A program made the translations under genes and the position numbers. From Sphaerolaimus hirsutus (lineage: Eukaryota > Nematoda > Chromadorea > Monhysterida > Sphaerolaimidae), in NCBI GenBank assembly GCA_964036195.1, contig OZ038453.1:2809438-2873437 (forward strand): DNA of 64,000 bases, written 5' to 3'. Position 1 is the first letter of the stretch, and every line of letters starts with the position of its first letter. Positions 30,638 through 42,239 of the stretch are shown piece after piece. The notes under the pieces were generated by a model that was given only the letters and a program-made list of their open reading frames with translations, was not told where the DNA came from and did no database searches.

Positions 30638-33600
30638 ATGCCGCGGCGGTACGACATAATTTCCGAGCCCGAACAACTTGAGGTTGTTGATAATGGCGTT
30701 TATCAGCCGGGTGTGTTTTTAAAATGATTTTCCCTATTTATTTGTCGGTATTTCAGTTATTTTTTGTCGGTGTTATAATGTGCCTACACACACTAGTTTT
30801 CACCGTGACACGTGTGAAAACTGAAATGGCCACATGGCGACATTCAGCCTACTCTTTTTGTTTGCTATATGTGTTTTAGTTTTGAAATTTTCGAATTTTA
30901 GTATTCATGAATTTAAATTCTAATTTAAATAAACTCAAATCATCCAACCCTGTTTATAAATTTGCATTTGAAAAAATTTCAGTTTTCCCATGAAGTCACA
31001 GTGAAAACTAGTGTGTGTAGGCACAATGATGATTTTTTTGCGTCGTGGCTGTTTTTCGAATGCTTTTTAAAAAAAATTCTTGTAATCGTTGTAAAAAACA
31101 GACGCGATTTACCTTTGGTTAGGATTTTGTAAATAAATGTGTTTTTTTTAATTGATGTTTTTCAACACTGTTGGTTTCGATTTCTGGTAATAAATAGCAC
31201 ACAAAACTGATTATTGATATCGAACATTTAAAAAAATCGATATCACTACCCCAAAATACTCAAACTCAAAAATTTAAAAAAAATTTTTTCAAATTTTCAG
31301 ACCAATGCGCTCCCCGGGACCAATTGCAATACGCGGAAAATCACGGAAATACAGATTCCGACTGCGCGCATTTGTACGGCGGCACCAGAATGAGTTTGGA
31401 CCCGATTATGGGGATGCCGATCAATTTGAAAACTGTTTTTATGGACGCCAGATGGACTGTAGCGCAGAGAAGATTGTGTTTTGGTTTGTTTTTTTGGGTC
31501 GGGTTATATTGGAATGTAGGGCGCCTTACACGGCTTACATGTAGGGTTCAAACGGGATCCCGATCCCGAATCCCGAGAAATGTCGGTATTTTGTGGTACC
31601 GATTCCGATTCCGAAATCTGAAAATCTCAATCCCGATCCCGAGAAGTCAATCCCGTTTGAACCCTACTTACATGCACCCTACTATCGTTGAAATTAAGTG
31701 TATTTTAGATTTTGACCCTCCGTGGGTTGGGTATAGCGATAGCAGAGGTTTTTAACGTTTTCATTTTTAATGTTTTTTTTGTTTTTAAAAACATGGGCAT
31801 TTAAGACATGGGCATTTAAAAACCGTTTAAACTGTTTTATTTGAAAAATGTTTTTAAAAACATGGTCGTTAAAGAAATATATTTTTCCATCCCCAGTTGG
31901 GTAGATAGAAAATCGCCCATCCCCACGGATAGATTGGCTGAAAAATAGGGGAGGGGAGGGGGGGTTATCTATCCCCCATCTCCCCGGTTATTGATCCAAA
32001 TACTATCTCAAATCGATCGATCTATATGAACCCCCGCAAGGGTCCAAATGTACAAAACCCCTGCACTTTGCACTTTTCTCCCCACTTAACAGTTACCTGT
32101 CACTTAACTCTACTTAACACTTTCCTGTCACTTAACTTTACTCAACACTTTCCTGTCACTTAACTTCACTTAACACTTACCTGTCACTTAACTTTACTTA
32201 ACACTTACCTGTCACTTAACTCTACTTAACACTTACCTGTCACTTAACTCTACTTAACACTTTCCTGTCACTTAACTTTACTCAACACTTTCCTGTCACT
32301 TAACTTCACTTAACACTTTCCTGTCACTTAACTTCACTTAACACTTACCTGTCACTTAACTCTACTTAACACTTACCTGTCACTTAACTTTACTTACCAC
32401 TTCTCGCAGGCGTTTTATTGGGCGCCGGTCTATTTTGTCTGGTGGTGCTAATCGCTCTATTCGCTGGACTCGGCAGAGTGCTAGCCGCCATTGCGAAAAT
32501 TGAAAAGAAACATTCTTCTGGTGCGAGTTTTTTTTAGATTTGAGGGTTTCGTGTGAATATGTTTTTTTTGTAGTTACCGTATTTTTTCGAATAGAACGGC
32601 ATACCTCCAATAGAAGGGCACCTCTAATAGAACGGCAGGTTTTGGCACGTTTTTGGCAGGAAAGCAGAAAACGTGAACGGCAGCCTACAATAGAAGAGTA
32701 GGTAAAAAGTTGATGAAATGAATAGAAAGACGCCCTTCTGTTGTAAAAAATACGGTAGTCAGTTTCCAAATGCGAATGCTAAATACTGTGGCTCTAGACG
32801 TCAATTTTTCACGCAATTTCGTAAACTGAAACTGAAGTTTATGAACCTCAAATACGTTCAAAGCTGATTTTTTAGGTTCCAAATTAAACGACATTTTGAT
32901 GAGGTTTACACAGCATTTGAAACTTGTCGTGTCTCTGAAATGTGAACTTTAACTTTATATTTATTTACACCAATTTATCAAGTGACAGATTTAAAACAAA
33001 CCGAAAACTATCCAAATAGACAACGTTTTTGTGTCCCCAGAATCAACCAAAACCAAAGTTCATTTCCCAGGTCTCCAATTTTGGCCCAATGCCAAAAACA
33101 TGCCAGACAGCGGTTTATTAGCCTACGGCTTCGATTGGGACAAACGTGAACAGGAAGAAGTCGCTGAACGTGTTGGATTTTACGTGGGCGAAATTGATTT
33201 GGTCGTTGAAAGTTTGTCTTGGGTGGTTTTATTGGGCCCACGCACACTAATTGACATCGCAAATTCGCGTCAACTCAGTGTCAATTGAATAAAACAAGAA
33301 GTTTGTAAAAAGCATCACACTTACAGGAACAATGAAAATGAAGTGTCATGATGTAAAATTAACTATGCTCTATCAGATAGATAAGTTGAAATCACAGTAT
33401 CACTTAAATTCAGTTGACATTTAGTTGACACGAATTCAGTTGACATTTAGTTGACTCGAATTCAGTTGAAATCCAGTGTGTGGGGGCCCATTGAAAGCGT
33501 TTTTTTATATGAATTTGGGAAGGGTTTTTATCACAAAGCCTTGTGGAAACCAAAGTTGTTAAAGGTACGTACGTTTACTCGAAAAATACGCGTACGCGAG

Positions 33601-36600
33601 TACGCGGTAGATACGTTTACATATACTTTAAAAAAAAGTAACGTACTCACGTGTACGCGTACGTTTTTGAAGCATACGCGTAAAGAAAACGTATTTCTGT
33701 GAATTCAATGCGGGACACATTTATAAGGTGACTACACTGCAACGTACTCTATTTCCTCGAAATACCCCTGGAAATTGTTTCATAGCGTTAATTTTGAGGG
33801 GGGGGGGGTAAACAAGGGCGTATATTTCGAGGGGGGTTTATTACTTCGCCAGAATGTTTTGGAACTCTCAGTGCTAATTCGTTGTTTGTCATGTACGCTG
33901 AGGTAGAAAAAATTCACCATGTATAAGAGTATACCTATGTATTTATAGAGTTACCTATATAAGTATGTATGTAAATATAGATGGTAAAATTTACATCTGT
34001 TCATTTACATTTAAACCCTGTTCTAACGTGACTCTTTTATTGTTTTCACGTGTGTTCTGCATTTCACAGAACACAAACTGGAGGTTTTGTTATTTACGTT
34101 CTCTTTACACTCAATTTGGGGGGGGGGGGGGGGTTCGACGGGGGTCTGTTAGGTAATTCGTAGTGGCCATTTTGCGTGGGGTACATCGAAAACGTACCCA
34201 GTTCTACATACTCTATGAAGTAAAGTGCTCGCTTTTGCAATTTACTGGGAATAAATTTTGTACTCGCATTTACGCGTACGTACGAGTAAAAAAAAAGTAT
34301 TTTACGTTTTCTATACTTTGTGATGAGTAAAATAAAAATACTTTACGTTTACATATACTTTTAAAAAAGTTCAGTAATTCTAACAACTCTGGTGGAAACA
34401 ACCTCAATGTGTTTTTGGATAAATTTCAAACTGATTTTAATTAGCTTGGGCTATAGAACGTGTTTCCGTTTGTCTCGAAAGCGGTTTTTACACTCGTGAC
34501 GTGTTTTAAAGTGTAGGGATATTGGGCTCGTACAAGGTATCTAAAAACGTTTTTATGACCAATTTTTTAAGAAAAAAAAACGGTTTATCGAAGCTCCCAA
34601 ATATGTTTATCGGATACATTATAAGTGGTTATTGGATACATTATAAGTAGGGTTGGCCGATGTTTTTTTAAAACGTTTTTTAAAAAACAACGTTTTTTTT
34701 ATAAAAAAACATGACGTCCGAAATGTTTTTTTTTAAAAACATCGGCCGAAATTTTTAATACTAAGCACTAGGTATTTTGCAAAATTTTTGCGCGCAAGCG
34801 CGCAATTTCACACAAATTGACATTTGTGGGTTTTTTCATTGGTTTTGTGGCATTTTTAGTATCAAAGTATCCATTTCTATGTGCTACCACGAACATGTCG
34901 ACCAAAAATGGATATTTTTGACACAAATCACCACTTATAATGCTATCCCATGGCTCCACAGCCATTATATGGTCATATATAACATCACAGAGTATTGCCA
35001 CTGTCTGATATACCTATGTATATTGACACAAGGTCATATCTGGGAGCTTTTAAAAAAAACGTTTTTTTATATAAAAAACATCGAGTGAAAAAAAACGTTT
35101 TTTTCAAACCCTAATTATAAGTGGTTATTTGCGCAAAAAAAATCATTTTTTATCTCGACTTTTACTCCTCAGACTACAAGAAATTCGAGTCCGAGCCCCC
35201 GGAAGGTGCCGTGGATTGCAACAAATTAAATGTAAATGAATGTTTGAATACCTGGTGCCAATTTCCAATTAGTTCTGTGTTGAGTGCGTCAAATTGTACA
35301 AAGGATAATTACTATGGATATTATAGCGAGACGCCGTGTATGTTGTTCGCTTTGAAAAGGGTTGGTTCACCGTTTTTTTAAACTTTGTTGTTTTTAAAAT
35401 GTAAAATGCGTTTTTGTGTGTACCGTATTACCTCGAAATACCCCCAGGGGGTTTATTATTTCGCCAGCAAAATTCGAGGGGGGGGGTATTCGAGGAGGGT
35501 CTATTATTTCGCCAGAAATTTTCGGAAATTCTCCATACGCAGACGTAGAAAAATCGAACAATTACGTAGATGTATATGTGTTTATAGGCATATAAAACTG
35601 TATATACACATAAACCCTTCCCTAACGTCACTTAGCCATCACTTTTAACGTGTGTTCTGCATTGTACAGATCACAAACTACGGTATTTGTCATGTACGTT
35701 ATCTTTTTTACACTCAATTTTAGGAGGGGTATTTCGAGGAGGGGGGGGTTATTATTTCCTCAGCCGAATTTTAGGGGGTTAATTCAAGGGGGGGATAATT
35801 CGAGGTAATACGGTAATCCTTGCGTGAAATCCTGCATAAGTCCCTGCTGCTTGACAACCAAAATTTTCAAAGCTGATAAATTGTTTGTGAACACATTTGA
35901 GTTGACCGGAAAAAGATGTCTGTCAACATTTGCTGATGCAGATTGAAAATTATTCATTTGTCAACTAGCGTTCGTCGGCACAAAGCTACCGTATTTCCTC
36001 GAAATACCCCCCGGGGGGTGATTGTTTCAGAGTGAGAATTTAGAGAGAAAAACGTGAAAAATGCAACAATAACCACCATTTATAAGTTTTTACAGCCTTA
36101 TATAAGGATATAGATGGTATAAACGATGTTCTAACGTAACACAGTAAGTGTTTTGAACATCTGTTATGCATTTCCCGGACCACAAATTCACTGCCGATTT
36201 CGAGGGGGGGGGGGTATTTCGAGGAAATTCGGTAGGTAAATACATTACCACATATGCATACACGTTTTTCATATTTACATCGTTGTCTTTGCCATCCAAA
36301 GAGAGGGAGTTTTTCTAGGGGGTTGTTATTTTTACCTCACTCAGCTTATATGCGGGAGTTATTCAAAGTGGGGTGAAGTTTCGATGGGCACTTAATTGTG
36401 GAAATACAGTATTCACACATATTTCGGTATTTCGAGGAAATACGGTATACGCAATTTTTCCGGAATTCAAATCTAAAGATATATTTCTCATAATGAAATC
36501 GTTTGAGTTTCCTCAAAATTAATTTTTGAATTACCCGGGGTGTTTTGAATTGACATTTTCCCACTGTGCGTAGGGTTCAAACGGGATCCCGATCCCGATC

Positions 36601-39600
36601 CCGGATCCCGTGAAATTCCGGGATTTATCAGTCCCGATCCCGAAACCCCAATCCCGATCCCAATCCCGAAATCCAAAAATACCAATCCCGATCCCGAAAA
36701 TTTTCAAATCCCGATCCCGAGAAACTCCCAAGTCCGGGATCCCGATCCCGGAAAAGTTAGTGGAAATTATAAAAAGTTATATAATGACGTTTTTGCATGC
36801 GAAAATGTGGACGGAAACTCCCAGCGTCAATTTTATGCCACTTTTCTGGCATCCAACAGTGTTTTGAGACCTTTAGGAACAACTGTGAATGCCAGAAAAA
36901 TTGTCAAAATCTCTATCCCTAGAACCCAATCCCGATCCCGGTAAAATGCCAATCCCGATCCCGATCCCGTGACCCCAATCCCGGCCAATCCCGATCCCGA
37001 AATCTCAAAAAACCAATCCTGATCCCGACAGTGGCGTAGCCAGGATTTTTGAGCGGGGGGGCGGATTGTTTACGGAGCCCCGCGAACGGGGGGGGCGGCG
37101 CCCCCCCCCCCTAAAATTTGACCTATGTAGTAGGGGAATGGCGCCATGGCGCTGGCGCCATTCGTAGGCGTCGCGCCATGGCGCCATTGGCGTTGGCATA
37201 GGCGCCACAGACCGCTGTATATGTATGTATTTTACATATGTATACAGCGAAAATGAACTTTTGAGTGCATTTTCAACGAGCTTGAGGCCGTTGCGACCTG
37301 CAAAGAGAAAATGCCTTTGGTGTTACGATTTATTGCGCGCTTGCGCGCAAAATTTTTGAAAAATGGGCTCAAAATCGTTGCACCAGAACACATTTCACGA
37401 CATTTCTCACGTCTCACCCGGGAAGGGGGGGGGCGGCCGCCCCCCCCGCCCCCCCCCCTGGCTACGCCACTGGATCCCGATCCCGAAACCCCAATCCCGA
37501 TCCCGATCCCGAAATCTCAAAAAGTTAATCCCGATCCCGATCCCGAAAAGTCAATCCCGTTTGAAGCCTAAGTGTGCGCGGTCACCAATCAACCAAAAAA
37601 CTACTACTATTGATTATGATATCATAACTTAAGGCGGTGTTTATAGGCTTTTACTAAAAAAAATTCGTCGTCGCAAACCGCGACAAACATGCAACGCCGA
37701 ATTTTTTAAAAAAGCTTATAACTTTGCATGCAGCTTATAACTAACGAACGACAAGAAGAAATCACCTGAAACTTTGCATGCATGTATATTCCTATAGTAT
37801 CTATAGTTCACTGCCTTTTCACGAAAAAAAGGAACTTTTCCATTGAGATATGACACTTTAAAACAAATGGTCGCGTCGTCACTAAATGTACTGTAAACAC
37901 CGCCTCAACAAATTCATTTTCAGCCGGGACACTGGTCACTGGATCCTAAAGATTACGATACATCAGAAAGCATAAATTTGACTTGCAAATTAGCAATGCA
38001 TAATGTAGTTCGCGGTGCAAATTCACGAGTTTTGATGGAAAATTTGGATTACAGTCTGTTTCCGGAAAATGGGTTCGATGCCAGGTTTTTAGTGGGCGAT
38101 TTAGAAGTGAATGGACATTCAAAATTGGAACCTTTGGTGAGTGGGTTGAGGACTGAGGTTAACGTTTTACAGTAAACGTTCAAGGGGAGCCCCCCACCGC
38201 AAATCAACCAGCTATCTATCTAGGGGGTGCACTGATACGCACATATGCCCGTTACGCACTTTTGCCCGTTTTTTTCACTTGACACTTTTTTAAGTGATTT
38301 TCAGATATGAGTGAAGTGAAAAACGCTGCGCAATGACATTAGTGAACTTTTTTCACTTCACTCATATCTGAAAATCACTTGAAAAAGTGTCAAGTGACAA
38401 AAACGGGCAAATGTGCGTATCAGGCCTGCCCCATCTATCTACCCGGAGCAATTTTTCGGCTACTATCCCCTGAACCCCCTCTCCCCCAAATCGCTCAGCT
38501 ATTTATCTATATGGAGCAAATTTGGAGCACTTTTCCCCCAACTTTTACTCATAATCGCTAAATTTTGCTCGCTTTTGCCAATACCTTTTTTGGCTGTTTT
38601 CAATGTATTTTTAGCGATTTTCTACCTTCTATACTTCTGTACCTTCTTTTCTACCTCCTACATATTGTGCCCCCGCTACTCCCCCAGAGAAATTCAGCTA
38701 TCCATCCCTTGGTGAATCTATCTATCGCTCCGTGAAGACCTTTAGTCAGGGGTCTCCAGGATTTTGGCCCTCGCGGGGGCTGGATAGATAGCAAATCGCT
38801 TCTCCGGAGGGATAGATAGCTGAAAAAATTTTCTGGGGGTGGGGCTGGCGGGGGCACAATTAGGGTTGGAAAAAAAAAACGTTTTTTTTTAACTCGATGT
38901 TTTTTTTAAAAAAAAACGTTTTTTTTTAAAAGCTCCCAGATATGACCTAGTGTCAACATATATAGGTATATCAGACACTGGCAATACTCTGTGATGTTAA
39001 ATATGACCATATAATGGCTGTGGAGCCATGGGATAGCATTATAAGTGGTGATTTGTGTCAAAAATATCCATTTTTCGTCGACATATCGTTCGTATATTGC
39101 CTTATAGTCGAATGTTCGTGACTTCAGGTAAAGTTTGGCACGGAATGGTGATCAAACAAGGTTATAAAAGGAGGTTGTTACTTTGGGAGTGAAGTTACAC
39201 ACTGTGGAGGTACATGGAAGCACATTACCTCAATATTATATATTACAGCAACATTTGTCGGCTTATTCACCCATGGTAGCACATAGAAATGGATGTTTTG
39301 ATACTAAAAATGCAACAAAACCAATGAAAACAACCACCAATGTCAATTTGTGTGTGAAATTGCGCGCTTGCGCGCAAAAATTTTGCAAAATACCTAGTGC
39401 TTAGTACTAAAAATTTCGGCCGATGTTTTGTTTTATAAAAAAAACATTTCGGAGGTCATGTTTTAAAAAAAAAAAAACGTTAAAAAAAAAACATTGGCCA
39501 ACCCTAGGCACAATATATGGGCTTTTTCAAGGTTAAAAAGGCAGAAAGGGGAAAAAATCGGTAATAATCAGTTAAAAGTAGCCAAAAGTATGTATAAAAT

Positions 39601-40502
39601 GTCTATAAATAGGTATATAACGATGTATATAGCCGGAAAGCACGATTTTGAAGGTGAAAAACTATAAAAAGGTGCGAAAATGCGTGATTTTGAGCGAAAA
39701 TTGGGGCAAAATTTCTCAAAAACGACTCCAGATAGATAGATAGCTGAGCGATTTGAGGGGGGGTCTTTGGGGGTAGTAGCCAAAAAATTTCCCTCGGAAT
39801 AGATAGATAGCTGAGCGGCCTCCGGGATAGATAGATAGCTGGCCGATTTGGGGGGGGCAGCCCCCCCCCTAGGAGACCCCTGGGGGCTGCCCCCCCCCAA
39901 ATCGCTCAGCTATCTATCTATTTAGAGTGGTTTTTGAGAAATTTTCCCTCAATTTTTGCTCAAAATCACTAATTTTCGCACCTTCTTATAGTTTTTCACC
40001 TTCAAAATCGTGCTCTCCAGCTATATGCATGGTTATATGCCTGTTTTTAGCCATTTTAAACCTACTTTTAGCCACTTTTAACCAATTACTAGCGATTTTT
40101 CCTCCTTTCTGCCTTCTATACACCGAAAAAGCCTATATATTTTGCCCCCGCGAACCCCCCCAGAAAATTTTTTCAGCTATCTATCCCTCGGGAGGAGCGA
40201 TTTGATATCTATCCAGCCCCCGCTTGGAGACCCCTGTATTCAAAGTGGGCTTCTATCGTTTCGGCTTCAAAAAATAGATATCGTTTATTAATTTTCGTTT
40301 TGAATTTTTGTCATAATACCTTGAAAATTCCCAGGTTATGGTGCGTTTCAACAATTTGAATAAGTATCCTGGCAGAGTGCCAATAGTGTGCGAATTGGAA
40401 TTGACGCCCGAACAAAATGCAGATACTTCATTCAGTGGAATGACTGTAGCGCAGTTTAGTTTTGCGTATGCCCCTGGCGGTGCTGTTAGCATGTTCACAT
40501 GA
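30638..40502 (+). CDS. Na+/K+-transporting ATPase beta-subunit-like protein
   Basis: Seven exons with agreeing phases: 30638-30710, 31301-31483, 32410-32520, 33041-33211, 35173-35360, 37924-38136, 40335-40502 (stop TGA), 368 aa. The first four introns are phase 1, the last two phase 0. A cytoplasmic N-terminus of about 85 residues is followed by one membrane segment (GVLLGAGLFCLVVLIALFAG), then a Cys-rich ectodomain. Family marks are YYGYYSETPCMLFALKR, matching the beta-subunit YGY...PC...LK-NR block; PGLQFWPN after the membrane; and PLVMVRFNN near the C-terminus with late Cys residues in LTC and PIVC, as in the third conserved disulfide. The beta subunit folds and delivers the catalytic alpha subunit to the plasma membrane. 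Length is somewhat above the usual 300-320 aa, mostly at the N-terminus. A divergent beta-like paralogue is possible. Confidence 0.8.
30780..31024. mobile_element. Small MITE, GTGCCTACACACACTAG ends
   Basis: Perfect inverted ends of about 23 bp including cactagttttcac, with a 3-bp duplication AAT. It lies in intron 1 of the ATPase beta gene. The 57349-59376 element has similar cactagttt ends. Confidence 0.75.
31542..31666. mobile_element. Minimal GGGATC-array hAT-like MITE (125 bp)
   Basis: TAGGGTTCAAACGGGATC to GATTGGG-type arrays and CCCGTTTGAACCCTA with perfect duplication CTTACATG. It is the shortest complete copy of the family and lies in intron 2 of the ATPase beta gene. Confidence 0.85.
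31690..32080. repeat. GATA-rich MITE remnant with a nested aaaacgtttt fragment
   Basis: ttttgaccctccgtgggttgg, gggtagatagaaaatcgccc and poly-G runs identify the GATA family. Between them is a patch of tttttaaaaacatgg from the TAGGGTTGG family. Noncoding intron sequence. Confidence 0.55.
32095..32399 (+). repeat. 28-bp minisatellite, eleven copies, abutting a splice acceptor
   Basis: The unit cctgtcacttaac plus t(c/t)ta/ttcac/ttactc variants plus (t)taacact repeats eleven times. Units differ by a few substitutions, and the order of variants suggests block duplication. The array ends about ten bases before the acceptor cttctcgcag of ATPase beta exon 3. Each unit contains cttaac, which resembles a branch-point consensus. 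Confidence 0.85.
33551..34391. mobile_element. hAT-like element, CAAAGTTGTTAAA ends, tacg arrays
   Basis: CAAAGTTGTTAAAGG to TTCTAACAACTCTG with perfect duplication GTGGAAAC (33543-33550, 34392-34399). The arms hold gtacgtacgtttactcg and acgcgtacg motifs in mirror. A CCGTATT-like unit with flanks of ctcgaaataccc is nested inside at about 33745-34190. Confidence 0.8.
34648..35113. mobile_element. hAT-like MITE, TAGGGTTGGCCGATG ends
   Basis: Perfect duplication ATTATAAG (34640-34647, 35114-35121). The arms are aaaacgttttttt arrays and the body matches 38861-39506. It contains gcgcgcaagcgcgc at about 34790. It lies in intron 4 of the ATPase beta gene, ending about 60 bases before exon 5. Confidence 0.85.
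35423..35813. mobile_element. Mariner-like MITE, CCGTATTACCTCGAAATACC ends
   Basis: TA|CCGTATTACCTCG ... CGAGGTAATACGG|TA. The TA duplication and palindromic ends fit Tc1/mariner-type MITEs. The arms are cgaaatacccccc/ggggggtatttcg tracts; the core has a cataagtgttctgcattg-like block shared with 41607-42018. Confidence 0.7.
35989..36232. mobile_element. Mariner-like MITE, second copy
   Basis: TA|CCGTATTTCCTCGAAATAC to GAGGAAATTCGG|TA, 244 bp. Same core as the neighbour at 35423-35813. A further fragment follows at about 36300-36450. Confidence 0.7.
36571..37570. mobile_element. GGGATC-array hAT-like MITE interrupted by another element
   Basis: TAGGGTTCAAACGGGATC to ATCCCGTTTGAAGCCTA, flanks actgtgcg / agtgtgcg (7 of 8). 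The centre matches 18618-19152 and 40752-41184. The right arm is split by the 37029-37472 insertion. Confidence 0.8.
37029..37472. mobile_element. Miniature relative of the giant element (444 bp)
   Basis: CAGTGGCGTAGCCAGG to CCTGGCTACGCCACTG, perfect TIRs, perfect duplication GATCCCGA inside the host array. Its left arm (atttttgagcggggggg, ttgtttacgg, ggcgccatggcgc) resembles the reverse complement of the right end of 3709-16637. Its right arm (gcgcgcttgcgcgcaaaattt, ctcacccgggaagggg) resembles the left end. The two arms meet at a tgtatatgtatg palindrome, exactly where the giant's internal sequence begins. Confidence 0.85.
37640..37920 (+). other. Intron 5 remainder upstream of ATPase beta exon 6
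   Basis: AT-rich unique-looking sequence between a transposon and the acceptor aaattcattttcag. Contains paired ggcggtgtttataggc (37633) and gtaaacaccgcctca (37898), suggesting a small inverted-repeat insert. No gene. Confidence 0.35.
38180..38740. repeat. GATA-rich MITE fragments and a hairpin in intron 6
   Basis: GATA-family text at 38190-38230 and 38425-38735. Between them, ttgacacttttttaagtgattttcagatatgagtgaagtg (38280) and its complement (38350) form a hairpin flanked by acgcacttttgcccg/cgggcaaatgtgcgt, an independent small inverted-repeat insertion. Confidence 0.6.
38747..40236. repeat. Two abutting GATA-family MITEs in opposite orientation
   Basis: CAGGGGTCTCCAGG at 38747 and gagacccctg at 39882 bound the first copy, which is split by the 38861-39506 insertion. 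A second copy runs 39883-40236 in the reverse sense and ends ggagacccctg. No target duplication was found for either end. Intron 6 of the ATPase beta gene. Confidence 0.65.
38861..39506. mobile_element. hAT-like MITE, TAGGGTTGG family, nested
   Basis: Perfect duplication GGCACAAT (38853-38860, 39507-39514). This is the cleanest full-length copy (646 bp): aaaacgtttttttt arms, a centre with gtgatcaaacaaggttataaaa and cattgcgcgcttgcgcgcaaaa. No transposase. Confidence 0.85.
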
Positions 40503-40751
40503 TAAAAAAAATTTAACTCGAGTGACTTATTGGTAACAGTTTTGAATAAGTTAGATGCAAATACTTATGTCTGGAATTTGAATTTCGTTTGACGGAATCG
40601 TGTCGTTTCATAGGTTTTTTAGCCGTTCCGATCTTTTTAGTAAAATTTAATTACGTTACGTTTTCTTGGATCAGTGCCAACTTTGCATTGCGCATTTGGC
40701 GTGGCGCTCGTTATGCATTCTTTTAATTGGCTTATAATACTAACATCTATA

Positions 40752-41184
40752 TTGGGTTCAAACGGGATTGACTTTTCGGGATCGGGATTGGTTTTTTGAG
40801 ATTTCGGGATCGGGATCGGGATTGGCCGGGATTGGGGTCACGGGATCGGGATCGGTATTGGCATTTTTTGGGATCGGGATTAGGGTAGTGGGATAGAGAA
40901 TTTGGCCAATGTTCTGGCATCCACAGTTGTTCATCAAGGTCTCAAAACACTGTTGGATGCCAGAAAATTGGCATAAAATGGACGCTGGGGGTTTGTGTTC
41001 ACATTTTTGCATGCAAAAATGTCATTTTTTCACTTTTTTTTATTTCCACTAATTTTTCCGGGATCGGGATCCCGGACTTGGGAGTTTCTCGGGATCGTGA
41101 TTTGAAAATTTTCGGGATCGGAATCGGGACTGCTAAATCCCGGAATTTCACGGGATCCGGGATCGGGATCCCGTTTGAACCCTA
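40752..41184. mobile_element. GGGATC-array hAT-like MITE
   Basis: TTGGGTTCAAACGGGATT to ATCCCGTTTGAACCCTA with perfect duplication CATCTATA. Same centre as 18618-19152. Lies 250 bases after the ATPase beta stop codon. Confidence 0.85.
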
Positions 41185-41606
41185 CATCTATATAATAAGT
41201 CACTCGAGTTTAACAGATAAATTTAGTAAATGACTTGTAAATATTGGAGTGTATGGTTCAGACGATTTTTTTCTGTATGTCGATTGTCAATATATTTTGC
41301 CGATGTTTACATTCGATTTGCAAAAATACTCATATCATTTGTATTTTTATGTAAATCTTACCATACTGGTAACTGGTAGACAGGACATACCATATTTCTT
41401 CGATCATATTGACCGCCTATGTATTGTTTCATAAGCGGTTTTGGGGGGTCAATGTAAACGAGCACGTCAATGTAAACGAGCACGGCAATATATTTTTCAT
41501 ATCGTTTTCAGATAATATTCATCATTTATGCGCAATTTGTAGATAAATATGTAAAGCGCATTTGATGATGTAAATACATACATATATAAGCGCATTTACT
41601 AAACTA

Positions 41607-42018
41607 CCGTATTTCCTCGAAATACCCCCGGGGGTTTATTTTTTCAGAGTGAGAATTTTGAGGGGGGGTTAAACGAGGGGGGGGTATTTCGAGGGGGGGT
41701 TTATTATTTCGCCAGAAATTTTTTGAAATCCCAGTACTAAAATGTCATCTGAAACGTACGCAGACGTCGTAAAATGCAACAAAAATCGCCATTTATAAGA
41801 CTCTAAAGACAGTTATAAGTGTGTAAACGTACAAACACTGTTCTCACATAACAAAGTCATCGTTTTTAACGTGTGTTCTGCATTGCCGGGATGACAAACC
41901 GCAGCCTTTGTCATTTACGTGCTCTATACACTACATGGGGGGGGGGGGTATTTCGAGGGGGGGGGGTTTATAAGTTCATAGTGTCCATTTTGAGGGGGGG
42001 TATATCGAGAAAATACGG
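41607..42018. mobile_element. Mariner-like MITE, CCGTATTTCCTCGAAATACCC ends
   Basis: TA|CCGTATTTCCTCG ... CGAGAAAATACGG|TA. Core: aaaatgcaacaaaaatcgccatttataag...gttttaacgtgtgttctgcattg. The reverse-complement core is seen in 62449-62894. 412 bp, noncoding. Confidence 0.75.
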
Positions 42019-42239
42019 TATGCATTTGATTTCAAAGCAAAGTGGTTAACTGCAAAACGCAAATGGACCGACAGTGTGCATAAATACGGCGGCAAACATG
42101 AAAAGATAAAGTGGATCATGCAACTCCAAATTTTGTCATACGGCAATGTATTTGAGGACGGCAATGTATTTTTCACATGCCCCACAGACCCGCCAATGTA
42201 ATCGAACACGTCAATAAGAGTGAAGAAATACGGTATGCC

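Noticed and set aside
32095-32399. CRISPR-like array
   Set aside because: Contiguous 28-bp units without unique spacers; a minisatellite in an animal intron.
31542-41184. Telomere-like or satellite origin for TAGGGTT sequences
   Set aside because: TAGGGTT occurs only once per element end, paired with its complement and a target duplication, so it is a transposon terminus.
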